This document shows, piece after piece, positions 53,746-61,160 of a stretch of 63,022 nt of DNA (position 1 is its first letter; each line of letters opens with the position of its first letter). Under the pieces are notes generated by a model, which ran no database searches, had not been told where the DNA came from, and was given only the letters and a program-made list of their open reading frames with translations. The position numbers and the translations under genes were made by a program. The stretch is from Oscillospiraceae bacterium. GTDB taxonomy: Bacteria > Bacillota > Clostridia > Oscillospirales > Oscillospiraceae. Location: positions 1-63,022 of the forward strand of contig CACYYN010000009.1 of assembly GCA_902778665.1 (NCBI GenBank), in the 5' to 3' direction.

Positions 53746-55215
53746 TCAGGCCTCGGAGTAGCTCTCAACGGTGACGGTGTATGCTCCGCTGCCCTGTACA
53801 AGCACTTCTCCGTCCCGGGAGACAACGGTGACGGACTCTCCGCTGTCATCCAGCATGGTGCCGGCACAGACAAGCTTCGTCAGAGTGCTGTCCCCTGTGA
53901 CGACCCAGCGGGAAGTTTCGTCAATCACCATTTCGCAGCCTCCTTCGCCTCCCTCGCCCGCACAGGATTCATCATCCAGCACGGCGCCGGTCAGCACACT
54001 GCCGTTTGTGAGAGAGAGATCGAGATTGGAAATGCTGTCCCACACAATGTCGCCGTTCATGCTCTGGCTGATGGCCTTGAAGCTGCAGTTGGCCCCGTTC
54101 TGTCCGGTTGCCCCCCAGCCACGCTGATTCAGGTTTCCCGTGCATCTAAGGAAGTATTCGCTGTCTTCGGCGGCTTCAATTTCCACATGGTCGAGGATGA
54201 AAACGCTGTCCGTATTGGTGGTGTAGAAAAGCCCTCCGTTATGGCTGACGAGTTTGCCGCCGGTCATCTCAAAGGTGCCCTGCCCCACTTCCGAATCTCC
54301 GCTCATGCTCTGATAGAGAATCACCGTCCAGGTGTTGTCATTCTGCTCCTGATCCGGCATGTTCCCCTCCAGGGTGCAGTCAGTCAGGCGCACCGAATTG
54401 AGGCCTTCCAGGCAGAGGGCTTCCGAACCGGTGGCGGTTAAGGATGCATTGCTGATGGTGATATCCGCCGTCACATATACGGCGGGAGAGCCGGAGCCGG
54501 TGGAGGTGTAGCTGCCGCCGTCCACTACCATGGTGCCGCTGCCCCTGTCAGACCGGATGGCAGCCGAGGAGGCCCCCTCGGTGAGAACATTCAGATTGCT
54601 GGCAAAGAGGGTGCCGCCCCCAGCCACATGGATGCCGCCCGATGTGCCCTGCAGGGTGTGGATGGTGCTGTCACTCACGGTTACAACCCCGTCGCCATAG
54701 CTGAAAACGCCGGCAGCGCCGGAAGCATCCGTGCCGATTTCGGCATTCATTACGGAAAGATTGCCGCCCGTGGCAAGGATGGCAGAACCCACGCCGTAAA
54801 AGCTGGAGGTATCACCCCCGGTGGAGTCTTCCGAGTGGCGGATCACCGTTGCACCGGTGAGCGACACATTTCCATCCTTCACTAAAAGAGCGACCTCGTC
54901 CTTCCCCTCCGAATAAATATCCTCTGTGAGATCGCTGTCCTTCTCCACGGTGAGCACAGCCTTGTATTCACCGGAAAAACTGCTGCCGCCTCCGGGCATT
55001 CCTCCGGGGCCGCCCGGGCCTCCGCCCGTGCCTTCAGGTGGTGTTCCCATCCCCTCCGGCGGACTGCCCGCCGCTTCGGGAGGCTGCCCCATGCCTTCGG
55101 GAGGATTGCCCATCCCGTCGGGGGGCATCTCCGGCCGGTTCTCCGCTGAAGAGACCGACTGGAAAACGGAAAACATCAGGCTGCAGACAAGCAGCAGTGC
55201 AAACAGTTTTTTCAT
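53746..55215 (-). CDS. Secreted beta-helix-like protein with Pro/Gly/Met repeats
   Basis: I start at the ATG at 55215, after AAGGGG, giving 489 residues. A signal peptide (M-K-K-L-F-A-L-L-L-V, cut near S-S-A at 24) is followed by a low-complexity tract of P-P-E-G-M-G-type repeats (about 32-75) and then by many short beta-strand units rich in Gly, Ser, Thr and Val (G-G-x-L / V-x-D-S-T-I). This looks like a right-handed beta-helix surface or adhesin-type protein. I see no LPXTG sorting signal or C-terminal membrane segment, so the attachment is unknown. Confidence 0.7.
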   Translation of the reverse strand: MKKLFALLLVCSLMFSVFQSVSSAENRPEMPPDGMGNPPEGMGQPPEAAGSPPEGMGTPPEGTGGGPGGPGGMPGGGSSFSGEYKAVLTVEKDSDLTEDIYSEGKDEVALLVKDGNVSLTGATVIRHSEDSTGGDTSSFYGVGSAILATGGNLSVMNAEIGTDASGAAGVFSYGDGVVTVSDSTIHTLQGTSGGIHVAGGGTLFASNLNVLTEGASSAAIRSDRGSGTMVVDGGSYTSTGSGSPAVYVTADITISNASLTATGSEALCLEGLNSVRLTDCTLEGNMPDQEQNDNTWTVILYQSMSGDSEVGQGTFEMTGGKLVSHNGGLFYTTNTDSVFILDHVEIEAAEDSEYFLRCTGNLNQRGWGATGQNGANCSFKAISQSMNGDIVWDSISNLDLSLTNGSVLTGAVLDDESCAGEGGEGGCEMVIDETSRWVVTGDSTLTKLVCAGTMLDDSGESVTVVSRDGEVLVQGSGAYTVTVESYSEA

Positions 55216-55391
55216 GCTTGTATTCCCCTTTTCTGAAAGTACGCTGGGAATCATAGCATGGATTTTTTTCAATTTTATGGCATATTTATGAATTTCCCTT
55301 GAACAAATTCTCCCGTCCGAACTCCCGGACGGGTAATGAAGAAGTGTCTCCTTTCATCACAACGATAACCCTCACTTCCTCAAAAAAACCT

Positions 55392-55421
55392 TTGCATCTC
55401 TCCATATGTCTGTGCTATGAT
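55392..55421 (+). promoter_or_regulatory. Promoter of the esterase gene
   Basis: TTGCAT at 55392-55397 and TATGAT at 55416-55421 are 18 bases apart. Confidence 0.6.
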
Positions 55422-55493
55422 AGCAGCACCGGCAGCTCTCATGCTCGGACAGAGCAGGAAGGCTGCAGCAAAAAGAAATAAGGAGAAGAAACA

Positions 55494-56417
55494 ATGAAAC
55501 GCAACCTCACAACCGTTCTTGCTCTGCTGCTTGTTCTCATTTTCGGTCTGAACGGGCTTGCTCTGGCAGAAAACACCTCCGATTACCATGACCTCATTCC
55601 GGATGTGGCCTACATCGACGACGGTGACGCCAACCACACGCTGGACATCTACGGCGCAAAAGAGAAAGCGGAGCCGACCAAAACCGTGGTGGAAGTTCAC
55701 GGCGGCGGCTTTATCGGCGGCAACAAGACCACGAACACCGATCACAGCATCGTCTTCGCTGATGCAGGCTATGTCGTTGTTACCCCGGACTACAGCAAAA
55801 TTCCGAGAGGCGTGTCCTTCCCCGACGTTATCCGTGAGCTGTTCACCGTTTACCAGTGGGTGGCAGACCATGCAGAGGAATACCATATTGACACCAATAA
55901 CATCTTCCTCAGCGGCGACTCTGCCGGCGGTTACTATGTGCTGATCAGCATGGCCATCATGCACGATCCCGCCCTGCAGGAGTATTTCGGTGTGACCCTG
56001 CCTCCCTATGAATTCTCCGGCTATGTGACCACCTGCCCCCATTGCGATATGATGGAGACACGGGAAAACCTCGGGGAAGACAAGAAGGGCCCTGCAGCCT
56101 ACAACGCCAACACCATCGGAGCTGACATTCTGCTGGATGATGATCTGATGAGCCATCTGGATCTGTTCAACTGCACCGACCCTTCCGTGTTTGAAGGTCT
56201 CTACATGATGACCACTCCGGGCGACAAAACCACCGGCGCATCCGTCCTCAAGTTCGACGCCTATCTCACCGAGCAGGGCGTGGATCATATTCTCAAGAGC
56301 TACGATCCGGTTGAAAACGATCTGATCCACGTTTTCAACATCGGTCATACCGACTATGTGGAGAGCATCCAGGCAAACCAGGACGAGATTGACTTTATGG
56401 AATCTCTGCTGAAATAA
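55494..56417 (+). CDS. Secreted alpha/beta-hydrolase (esterase, HSL-like)
   Basis: The 307-residue enzyme has a signal peptide (K-R-N-L-T-T-V-L-A-L, cut near A-L-A at 25). The oxyanion motif V-H-G-G-G-F near residue 67 and the nucleophile motif S-G-D-S-A-G-G near 143 match the hormone-sensitive-lipase group; the catalytic His is probably in D-L-I-H-V-F near 280. It should cut esters, for instance acetyl groups on polysaccharides, outside the cell; the substrate is inferred only from the family. Confidence 0.82.
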   Translation: MKRNLTTVLALLLVLIFGLNGLALAENTSDYHDLIPDVAYIDDGDANHTLDIYGAKEKAEPTKTVVEVHGGGFIGGNKTTNTDHSIVFADAGYVVVTPDYSKIPRGVSFPDVIRELFTVYQWVADHAEEYHIDTNNIFLSGDSAGGYYVLISMAIMHDPALQEYFGVTLPPYEFSGYVTTCPHCDMMETRENLGEDKKGPAAYNANTIGADILLDDDLMSHLDLFNCTDPSVFEGLYMMTTPGDKTTGASVLKFDAYLTEQGVDHILKSYDPVENDLIHVFNIGHTDYVESIQANQDEIDFMESLLK

Positions 56418-56446
56418 CGCCTCCCGATTCTTAGAACCATAGAAAC

Positions 56447-56492
56447 CCATCTGCAGGCAGCTCAAACAAGCTGCCTGCAGATTATTTTACCT
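56447..56492 (+). terminator. Terminator of the esterase gene
   Basis: ATCTGCAGGCAGCT pairs with AGCTGCCTGCAGAT and is followed by TATTTTA. Confidence 0.82.
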
Positions 56493-56542
56493 GATCGACA
56501 AACCACCAGAAGTATACTTTGATTTTTTTCTATGTACTACGC

Positions 56543-56644
56543 CTATTCTTTAGCGGCCTCGTAACTCAGCCGATAATCACAGCACTCTGCGTTTTCCGAC
56601 AACGTTGAATTGCGTTCATACCGGATATGATGAAAGCCCTGCAT
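56543..56644 (-). CDS. Small ORF, 33 residues, after the HD gene
   Basis: The ATG at 56644 lies eight bases after the HD gene stop with AAAGGG in front, and the frame closes with TAG at 56543. The peptide contains two adjacent cysteines (A-E-C-C-D-Y-R) and has no membrane segment. Coupling to the HD gene is possible. It may equally be a chance frame. Confidence 0.35.
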   Translation of the reverse strand: MQGFHHIRYERNSTLSENAECCDYRLSYEAAKE

Positions 56645-56652
56645 ACCCTTTC

Positions 56653-57279
56653 TTATACTCTGCTCTGATACTCTGAATACAGCTCCTCTGCAAAATCGAC
56701 CAGATCACGTGCTGTGCTGCTCCCCAAATGGGCAGGATCAAGATCTCCAAGGCGGACTCGATCTAAACGGTCGGCACTATTAAGGAGTGTGGATATGGTC
56801 AGGAAGCATGGAATCTGACGCTCTTTGACGCCGAACATCTTTAGCATCTTGGGCTGTTCCGTGGTGTAGATACAGTGAGAAGCCACTGCAGCATAGACGG
56901 CAGGACGGTATTTTGCAGGGATATTAAGAAAATCTTCCAGCAGGCCGATAGCCTCCATTCTCTGGGCAGAGCGTAGACCGTGTTCTCTGTCTACGCCATC
57001 GTCAATTCTCCCGATATCGTGGTAAGCACATGCAGCAAGCAGCATGGAAGTCTCGGGATCCGAAAGTGATTCCTTCCAGGCGAGAATACCTCCCAGGAGA
57101 ATCACACGCTCTATATGCCCCTGCCCGTGAAGAAAGCTCTGATACAGCTCCTCAGTCCGAAGCTTTCCGTAAAGATTTATTACTTTCTGACAGTATGAAG
57201 TTGAGCGGAACTCACTCATAATCCCTGCGGAATCTTCCCAGGTGCTCTCCAGTAAGTACGGCATTATTATTCTGCTCAT
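56653..57279 (-). CDS. HD-domain phosphohydrolase-like protein
   Basis: The 208-residue protein shows the HD pattern: G-Q-G-H-I-E-R-V near 53 (first His), A-Y-H-D-I-G-R-I near 87 (H-D pair) and N-S-A-D-R-L-D-R-V near 168 (last Asp). Such proteins are metal-dependent phosphohydrolases acting on nucleotides or related molecules; the substrate is not clear. GGGGCAGG precedes the ATG. Confidence 0.8.
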   Translation of the reverse strand: MSRIIMPYLLESTWEDSAGIMSEFRSTSYCQKVINLYGKLRTEELYQSFLHGQGHIERVILLGGILAWKESLSDPETSMLLAACAYHDIGRIDDGVDREHGLRSAQRMEAIGLLEDFLNIPAKYRPAVYAAVASHCIYTTEQPKMLKMFGVKERQIPCFLTISTLLNSADRLDRVRLGDLDPAHLGSSTARDLVDFAEELYSEYQSRV

Positions 57280-57450
57280 TATTCCTGCCCCTTCAAGTGT
57301 TCTATCGATTCAAGCGGAGATATTCTCTAATTTTAGTCTTATACGATTGAAAAAACAATTTTACTTTTTCGGTTTAATTGTGCCTCTCAAAGGATGATGA
57401 CTGCTGATCAGAAACGCATTTCTATTGTGCAGTCTGGCTATGCGAATTGC

Positions 57451-57480
57451 TTGACCTGATCACATCCTACCTGCTATAAT
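57451..57480 (+). promoter_or_regulatory. Promoter of the DUF5714 gene
   Basis: TTGACC at 57451-57456 and TATAAT at 57475-57480 are 18 bases apart. The leader is about 145 bases and carries no T-box core or terminator that I can see. The rest of the 353-base gap 57280-57632 holds nothing I can support. Confidence 0.7.
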
Positions 57481-57632
57481 GCAACAGCCTGCTGCTGCAG
57501 AGGATGTCCGGAGAAGTGGTACAGAATACCGCAAGGTAAGGAACGGATCGAAAGCCAGCAGGTGAAAACTGTGAATCTGATCATGGCGTGGATTGACAGG
57601 CGGCAGAAGGACTGAATGAGGGAGGGAAAACC

Positions 57633-58370
57633 ATGAAAGAGGAATGCCTGATCTGCAAGGCGCCGCTGGAATACCTGGCAACGGATATTCTGATGGAGTG
57701 CGAGATCTGTCACAAAAAGGAAGAGAGCAAAACCAGATGCGTAAACGGGCATTACGTATGCAGTGAATGCCACATGCAGGGACTGGACAGCATTATCGGG
57801 CTGTGTATCGAGGAGACCTCCAGGGACCCGCTCGAGATCATTGAAAAAATGATGGATATGCCCTTCTGCCATATGCACGGGCCGGAGCACCACGTTATGG
57901 TGGGGGCGGCGCTGCTGACAGCGTATAAAAATGCCGGCGGTGACATTGACCTGAGCAAGGCACTGGCAGAGATGATGAACCGTGGAAAGAGCGTTCCCGG
58001 CGGTGCCTGCGGCTTCTGGGGTGCCTGCGGGGCAGGAATCAGTGCGGGGATGTTTGTCTCCATCATCTCCGGCTCCACACCGCTGACCGTTGAGCCCTTT
58101 GCTCTTTCCCACCGGATGACATCAAGGGCACTGGGCAGGATCGGCGAAATAGGCGGGCCGAGATGCTGCAAGAGGGATTCCTTCCTATCGATTCTCGCAG
58201 CGGTGGATTTTGTGAGAGAGCACTTCGGCATTGAAATGGAGAGACGGGACATTGTCTGCCATTATTCTTCTCAAAACAACCAGTGCATCGGGAAGCGCTG
58301 CCCCTTTTCGCGGTGTAATCATTTTAACACAGAGAAGCGCCGCACAGCCAAAGTCTGCTTGACAGGTTAA
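57633..58370 (+). CDS. DUF5714 domain protein, Cys-rich
   Basis: The 245-residue protein has many cysteines: C-L-I-C-K near the start, C-E-I-C-H-K-K, C-V-N-G-H-Y-V-C-S-E-C, a central G-G-A-C-G-F-W-G-A-C-G-A-G and C-P-F-S-R-C-N near the end. This matches DUF5714 as I recall it; in anaerobes the gene is often near radical-SAM or methyltransferase genes, but none is beside it here. The ligands suggest zinc or iron-sulfur binding. GAGGGAGG lies nine bases before the ATG. Confidence 0.75.
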   Translation: MKEECLICKAPLEYLATDILMECEICHKKEESKTRCVNGHYVCSECHMQGLDSIIGLCIEETSRDPLEIIEKMMDMPFCHMHGPEHHVMVGAALLTAYKNAGGDIDLSKALAEMMNRGKSVPGGACGFWGACGAGISAGMFVSIISGSTPLTVEPFALSHRMTSRALGRIGEIGGPRCCKRDSFLSILAAVDFVREHFGIEMERRDIVCHYSSQNNQCIGKRCPFSRCNHFNTEKRRTAKVCLTG

Positions 58371-58393
58371 GCTTTCGTTGCTATACTCTGCAC

Positions 58394-58447
58394 CGGGACC
58401 GGACCGCAATTGTCCGGTCTCCTTCCCGGGAATTATCCCGGTTTTTA
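58394..58447 (+). terminator. Terminator of the DUF5714 gene
   Basis: CCGGGA pairs with TCCCGG and is followed by TTTTTAT; a GGACCGGAC/GTCCGGTC hairpin sits just before it. Confidence 0.7.
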
Positions 58448-58450
58448 TAA

Positions 58451-58486
58451 CAGCGGGTCGGAGAAATCCGGCCCGCCTTTTTGTTC
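58451..58486 (+). terminator. Second, tandem terminator
   Basis: GCGGGTCGGA pairs with TCCGGCCCGC and runs into CTTTTTGTT. It lies between the converging DUF5714 and DUF89 genes. Confidence 0.75.
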
Positions 58487-58496
58487 GGATGTAGCT

Positions 58497-59336
58497 TTAT
58501 TCTTCCACAAAGATTCCCGTCAGCTTCGGGACCTGAAAGCGCTCGGTGAAGAGATCGCACTTGCAGAGCAGAGAGTAGAAGGCATGAATTCCTCTGCCGC
58601 ACATAGACTCATAATTTCCCTGCCCCTTCGCCAGGATCACATCCGCACGGTCTATGGCCTGCCTGGCGTTATCCGGGAGCATCTCATAGATTGTGCCGGC
58701 GACGGACGTGCCGTTGGAAATGACGTCTGCCAGCTCATGGAGGCGGACGTAACGGGCATCGTCGGGTGTGGCGTCATTGAGGACTTCCGAACCGCGAACC
58801 ATGACAGTCAGCTGCAGATGCGGAAAGCATCTGTGCAGCTGCTCGAGAAAGAGCTTATCGAGGACGATTTCACCGCAGTTGTCGGCGACAAGCAGAAAAC
58901 GGTGCGCCGTGCTGCAGGCTTTGACAAAGGAGCTGTATGCAGGCAGGTCTCTTTCCGCAAGGCGTGATTCACCGAGGAGCGAGAGAAATGTGTCTTCATC
59001 CACATGGTTCATGGCGCCGAAATCGATATAATTGCCGGTTCTGGCAAAGGCGAGAGAAGCAGCAAGGGGATCTGCTGCCGTTTCAATCAGCGAGCGGATC
59101 TGACTCTCCAGGTCAAGGACCAGATCGTTGAACTGCTGCTTGAGCTGCTTATAGGGCTCGGCCTTGCCGAACCGCTGCTCATAAGCCTGATTGAACAGAT
59201 ACACCAGATAGGGCGAAGTGTCCTCCTCCCTTCTCCCGGCGATAATTGTTCTGACGGTGTTCAGATATTCCGGATCGTCTGTTTTATGCATCTGCTTGTC
59301 AAGCAGGCAGGCTGCACACTGTTCATTCACTCGCAT
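58497..59336 (-). CDS. DUF89/ARMT1-like protein
   Basis: The 279-residue protein fits the DUF89 family: N-terminal C-A-A-C-L, then D-N-C-G-E-I-V-L-D near 145 (metal-binding D-N), T-V-M-V-R-G-S-E-V-L-N-D-A near 175 and I-L-A-K-G-Q-G-N-Y-E near 230. Members are metal-dependent phosphatases acting on sugar phosphates or damaged metabolites. The late A-K-G-Q-G-N is a family hallmark. The gene converges with the DUF5714 gene. Confidence 0.85.
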   Translation of the reverse strand: MRVNEQCAACLLDKQMHKTDDPEYLNTVRTIIAGRREEDTSPYLVYLFNQAYEQRFGKAEPYKQLKQQFNDLVLDLESQIRSLIETAADPLAASLAFARTGNYIDFGAMNHVDEDTFLSLLGESRLAERDLPAYSSFVKACSTAHRFLLVADNCGEIVLDKLFLEQLHRCFPHLQLTVMVRGSEVLNDATPDDARYVRLHELADVISNGTSVAGTIYEMLPDNARQAIDRADVILAKGQGNYESMCGRGIHAFYSLLCKCDLFTERFQVPKLTGIFVEE

Positions 59337-59485
59337 GCTGTTCTCCTGTTGTTTTTTGTGTGATCTCTGTCCACGGCAGGGTCCGGCCCGCTGCGGATGA
59401 TGGGGAAAAATATAAGAGGATCATACATTGGATTGCATCAAAATGCAACCGGATTTGTTTTCTCCGCCCTGTTTTTCAAAAAGAA

Positions 59486-59514
59486 TTGACAGAGGAATGA
59501 TAAAGGTTTAAAGT
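59486..59514 (+). promoter_or_regulatory. Promoter of the 142-residue protein gene
   Basis: TTGACA at 59486-59491 and TAAAGT at 59509-59514 are 17 bases apart. Confidence 0.6.
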
Positions 59515-59564
59515 AATCTGCAGAAGGAGTTCCGAAAAAATGTACCGAAAGGAAAAGACCCGCC

Positions 59565-59993
59565 ATGAACGAAATCATAAAAGTTGTTATCAAGGGTGAA
59601 TCCTCAGCATTCGCGCAGGAAGAAGAGGCCTATAAGGACAAGATCTCCATCACGAGAGAGACCTTTAAATACACCTATCTCCCCGCCGTTGAATCCGACA
59701 TCAACACACCGCATAAGATGAAATACAAGACGAACAGCGTTCTTTTCCAGAGACTGTATGACAAGATCACGGAGATGATCCCCGGGATTGTGAACGACGT
59801 CTACCCCGCCAGTGAAGAGGTGGGGGCAACGGTTTTCAGCATCACCTATTCGGACAAGACAAAGGTCAAACGCAGATTCTACACATCCAGAGAGCCGTTT
59901 CGGGATTTGTTTCAGCTGATCGGTGAGATGATCCCCAAGAGTGAATCTGTCCCCGAGACACTGATTGTCAAAACGGAGGAAGAATTCCAATAA
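59565..59993 (+). CDS. Unrecognised 142-residue protein
   Basis: The protein is soluble, charged (many Lys and Glu) and has no signal peptide or membrane segment. It contains S-S-A-F-A-Q-E-E-E near the start, and Y-S-D-K-T-K-V-K-R-R-F-Y in the second half. AAAGGAAAAG precedes the ATG. The gene has its own promoter and terminator, so it is probably real, but I do not recognise the family. Confidence 0.6.
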   Translation: MNEIIKVVIKGESSAFAQEEEAYKDKISITRETFKYTYLPAVESDINTPHKMKYKTNSVLFQRLYDKITEMIPGIVNDVYPASEEVGATVFSITYSDKTKVKRRFYTSREPFRDLFQLIGEMIPKSESVPETLIVKTEEEFQ

Positions 59994-60025
59994 AAGGCTT
60001 CCGCCTGCAGCCCGGGAGGGTTTCC

Positions 60026-60062
60026 CTTGCACTTCAGGTTATCTGAGGTGCAGACAATTTTT
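60026..60062 (+). terminator. Terminator of the 142-residue protein gene
   Basis: TGCACTTCAG pairs with CTGAGGTGCA (with G-T pairs) and is followed by GACAATTTTTG. Confidence 0.7.
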
Positions 60063-60194
60063 GTCACCAGCGTTGTTGCCCGGCAAGAGGAAGTCAGGAT
60101 AGTTCCGGATCACACTCTTACAGACTGAATGCTCTGCAACTGTTTCAGATTTAAGCATTCTTAAAAGAAGTTTTTCAAAAAATTGAAATTCTGC

Positions 60195-60223
60195 TTGCAT
60201 TTCATCTTCTCCTGTGCTATACT
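60195..60223 (+). promoter_or_regulatory. Promoter of tRNA-Pro
   Basis: TTGCAT at 60195-60200 and TATACT at 60218-60223 are 17 bases apart, about 20 bases before the tRNA. Confidence 0.65.
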
Positions 60224-60242
60224 AATCAAGCTGAAAAGAGAT

Positions 60243-60318
60243 CCGGGTGTAGCGCAGTTGGTAGCGTGCTTGAATGGGGTTCAAGAGGCCGGGCGTTCAA
60301 ATCGCCCCACTCGGACCA
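60243..60318 (+). tRNA. tRNA-Pro (anticodon GGG)
   Basis: The 76-base sequence folds as a cloverleaf: acceptor CCGGGTG/CACTCGG, D arm with AGTTGGTA, anticodon stem CTTGA/TCAAG with loop ATGGGGT (anticodon GGG at positions 34-36), T arm GGGCG TTCAAAT CGCCC and an encoded CCA end. The discriminator base is A. It reads CCC/CCU proline codons. It is a solitary tRNA with its own promoter and terminator. Confidence 0.96.
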
Positions 60319-60322
60319 ATAG

Positions 60323-60357
60323 AAAAGTCCTAAATCGTTATGGTTTAGGACTTTTTC
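60323..60357 (+). terminator. Terminator of tRNA-Pro
   Basis: AAAGTCCTAAA pairs with TTTAGGACTTT and runs into TTCTTTT. Confidence 0.88.
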
Positions 60358-60359
60358 TT

Positions 60360-60536
60360 TTACATTTTTAAGCTTTTTCCACCGAAAAGTTTCGAAAAGT
60401 GAGCATTTCGTTTGAGTGATTTTTGCCTTGAAATATTGAAAAAACGTGCGAAAACTGGTAAAAATTGGGAAAAACACTGCCTGTTGCCACTCGCGTTGCC
60501 ACTTAGATTTTGTCCGTTATCTTTTTCTGTCTCTTT
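60360..60536 (-). pseudogene. Possible tail of a lost tyrosine integrase
   Basis: On the minus strand, 58 open codons contain N-L-S-G-N-A-S-G-N, with the tandem GTGGCAAC repeat (60485-60502) often seen, as I recall, at the 3' ends of integrase genes that lie beside a tRNA. No start and no catalytic R-H-R-Y core are present. The position directly downstream of tRNA-Pro is the classic integration site. The evidence is indirect. Confidence 0.3.
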
Positions 60537-60572
60537 CTATCAGATTTTCCCTGCTTCGTTCCGCAGAATATT

Positions 60573-60602
60573 CAGAAGGCCCCGTCGGGGGCCTCCTTTT
60601 TG
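60573..60602. terminator. Hairpin beside the truncated minus-strand gene
   Basis: AGGCCCC pairs with GGGGCCT across a four-base loop. T residues follow on the plus strand (CCTTTTTT); it may end transcription from either side. Confidence 0.6.
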
Positions 60603-60615
60603 CATTTACGGCAGA

Positions 60616-60894
60616 TCATGACTGCACCTCAGCTACTGCTTCGGCAGGCTCGGAAAGGACCTCGCCGGTGGTCTGATCCACTTCCACATAGTCGGCATGT
60701 CTCGATTTACAGCCAAAATACTGGTGAAGAGGCAAAATGACCGTCTTTTCGGAACTTTCAAATTCCCGGCAGAGCATGCCTTGAGAGCCTATCTCGACAC
60801 CTTGACAGATGACAATCTCCTTGATCTCGATCTGCTTTACTACATGGCCGAGACCAATGATGTCACTCTGAGTGTTGAGCCCGGAGAGCCGAGG
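60616..60894 (-). pseudogene. C-terminal fragment of an unknown protein
   Basis: About 90 codons are open on the minus strand down to TGA at 60616. The encoded text is protein-like: I-I-G-L-G-H-V-V-K-Q-I-E near the front, V-I-L-P-L-H-Q-Y-F-G-C in the middle, and H-A-D-Y-V-E-V-D near the end. There is no start codon; the frame is cut by a stop at 60895-60897, just where the structured segment begins. A plus-strand frame over the same bases looks less like coding sequence. I recall similar text in mobile elements of gut Clostridia but cannot name the family. Confidence 0.45.
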
Positions 60895-61075
60895 TTAACT
60901 TGTCTGGCAGTCTTACCCTCGCATTCGGCCTTTATGGTTTCTGTTCGTCAGGCCAGAGTTTTGCCTCCGTCTTCCTTCAGATTCCGTCTCGCGGCGGACA
61001 CCCTTGACTTTGGCTGACGCTTCCCGCTGCCGGGTGCGTTCGGGACTTTCACCCTATAGAACGTGCGCTCGCCGG
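60895..61075 (+). ncRNA. GC-rich structured segment, candidate non-coding RNA of unknown type
   Basis: The stretch has dense pairing potential and no convincing coding frame. Visible stems are TCTGGC (about 60909) with GCCAGA, GGGTG with CACCC (about 61029-61053), and GTGCGC with GCGCAC near 61064-61080. It starts exactly where a minus-strand gene fragment is cut and ends before a strong terminator. It resembles a segment type I recall in several copies in Clostridia genomes, possibly an RNA tied to a mobile element; I cannot confirm a family. Confidence 0.4.
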
Positions 61076-61084
61076 GCGCACCAG

Positions 61085-61130
61085 AAAAAGCGGTGTCGGA
61101 GCTGATCACTCCGGCACCGCTTTTTTTTGT
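61085..61130 (+). terminator. Strong terminator
   Basis: AAAGCGGTGTCGGAG pairs with CTCCGGCACCGCTTT with one mismatch and runs into a run of T. It ends transcription out of the structured segment or of the converging gene. Confidence 0.85.
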
Positions 61131-61160
61131 GTGTGAGACTGTCTGTAATGAAATGTTCCG

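Noticed and set aside
60226-60477. Minus-strand frame reading G-D-L-N-A-R-P-L-E-P-H across tRNA-Pro
   Set aside because: This is the well-known artefact of translating the antisense strand of a tRNA gene; the tRNA is the real feature.
60697-61017. 106-codon plus-strand frame over the scar and the structured segment
   Set aside because: It lacks a clear ribosome site, and the minus-strand fragment over the first 200 bases is more protein-like; the rest lies in the structured segment.
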